Shown here piece after piece: positions 63,293 through 64,000 of a stretch of DNA of 64,000 bases. The stretch's first letter is position 1. Every line of letters starts with the position of its first letter. The stretch lies in contig CM067370.1 in NCBI GenBank assembly GCA_034401795.1, positions 57,891,295 through 57,955,294 of the forward strand. Direction: 5' to 3'. The stretch comes from Chaetoderma sp. LZ-2023a. Taxonomy: Eukaryota > Mollusca > Caudofoveata > Chaetodermatida > Chaetodermatidae. The position numbers and the translations under genes are program-made. Under the pieces are notes generated by a model that saw only the letters and a program-made list of their open reading frames with translations, was not told the DNA's origin and did not search any database.

Positions 63293-64000
63293 CTACATGT
63301 TGAACAGTTGCAGAAAAGGGATTAATATTTCTTCCCTTGCACCACTCTGCAAACTTGTTGATTCGATAATTATATGTTCTTGTGGTTGACCCACTTTTGG
63401 CTGAAGCAACAAATTTCTCTGCTTGCTCAGAAAAGCCACCCTCAATTGCTCACTGCTTGACAACATCCATGCAGTCAATTTGAACATTTCGGGTCTGTCG
63501 TGATGATACAGACCCATGCTCTGAGAAATCAAGCCCCTTCTGTCTTGAAGAAGGTCCAGCAGATCCGTAAACCATGATCGGCCTGGCCATTGAGGAGCGA
63601 TCAGTAGTACTTGGCATGTGCCCTCTCTTATCTTTGCCAGAACTTTTGGGATCAGAATTGTTGGAGGATACGCATAAGCATACATTCCTTTCCAACTTAT
63701 CGCCACTGCGTCTACTGCTAAGGCTAGCGGGTCTGGAATTGGGGACACTTATGTGACGATCTTTGCGTTTCCTTTCATCGCAAATAGATCCACATTTGGC
63801 TTGCCTCATTGATTGAAGAGGACTTCTGCTACCGACTGGTTGAGCTGCAATTCTGTCGGACAGCAAACTGTCCTTCGACTGAGTGCATCTGTTAGGATAT
63901 TCAATCTGCCCAGAATGTGTGCTGCCCGAAGAATTATATTCCTGTTAGCACCACAGCAAAAGGTTCCAAATCATCATGCACAACTCCGGCGACCTTGTCC
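63293..64000 (-). pseudogene. DIRS copy 2 RNase H end and linker
   Basis: From the window edge: IILRAAHILGRLNILTDALS (RNase H end), SPIPDPLALAVDAVAISWKG, MYAYAYPPTILIPKVLAKIR, and the inter-domain part down to 63293. Parallel segments of copy 1 differ at roughly a third of positions by eye. Confidence 0.82.

Larger units (their letters stand above)
61888..64000 (-). mobile_element. DIRS element, copy 2 (runs off the window)
   Basis: Recombinase and RNase H end are on the minus strand, in the same order as copy 1 but clearly diverged. The probable left terminal repeat begins at 61888 (ATACTTACCAGATGTACTAT). The distance from there to the recombinase stop is about 570 bp, against 547 bp in copy 1. 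The RT, Gag and right repeat are beyond the edge. It lies upstream of the first visible UBASH3-like exon, presumably in another intron. Confidence 0.82.

Noticed and set aside
1..64000. tRNA, rRNA or other structural RNA genes
   Set aside because: No cloverleaf with A/B boxes or rRNA core sequences was recognised by eye; a covariance-model scan would be needed to exclude decayed tRNA-derived SINEs.

Overview
This window is eukaryotic and AT-rich. It is dominated by decayed and nested transposable elements and carries one recognisable host gene. A mollusc, probably a bivalve, is the best guess. The reasons are many interspersed elements with conserved ends and tandem-repeat cores of the pearl/HINE type reported from bivalves, a mix of Penelope-like, DIRS, I-group and 2A-bearing CR1/L2-like retroelements plus mariner and piggyBac-type DNA elements, and a host gene broken by very long introns. 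The species is inferred, not shown.

Layout. 0-7 kb: no recognisable gene, but a compact promoter with a perfect five-unit heat-shock element, CCAAT boxes and a TATA box (1.86-2.01 kb), then tandem repeats, a foldback and small elements. 7-15 kb: an I-group LINE with RNase H and a Penelope-like element, both on the minus strand; the latter carries a 25-bp minisatellite grown out of its own RT gene. 15-24 kb: two large repeat-core elements, a piggyBac-type MITE and microsatellites. 24.6-32.1 kb: a four-level nest. A plus-strand LINE holds a minus-strand LINE, which holds a DD37D mariner, which holds two 5'-truncated copies of the same I-group LINE found at 8-12 kb. 32-35 kb: largely unique sequence with one candidate first exon. 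35-38.4 kb: a large repeat-core element carrying a TA-flanked DNA element with an unknown ORF.

39-61.3 kb: the last five coding exons of a UBASH3/TULA-like histidine phosphatase gene on the minus strand. All splice sites and phases agree. Its last intron holds a DIRS element with both inverted terminal repeats. The intron before that holds a CR1/L2-like LINE with a hydrophobic leader plus 2A motif at the ORF2 N-terminus; two repeat-core elements split its RT. A second, diverged DIRS element runs off the right edge.

The elements are mostly dead (frameshifts, stops, lost catalytic residues), but their insertion order can be read. The most notable signals are the heat-shock promoter, the 2A-bearing LINE, arrays of CAAGATGGC (YY1-like) motifs in several repeat families, repeat cores that keep returning to a 150-160 bp period, and the layered insertions.
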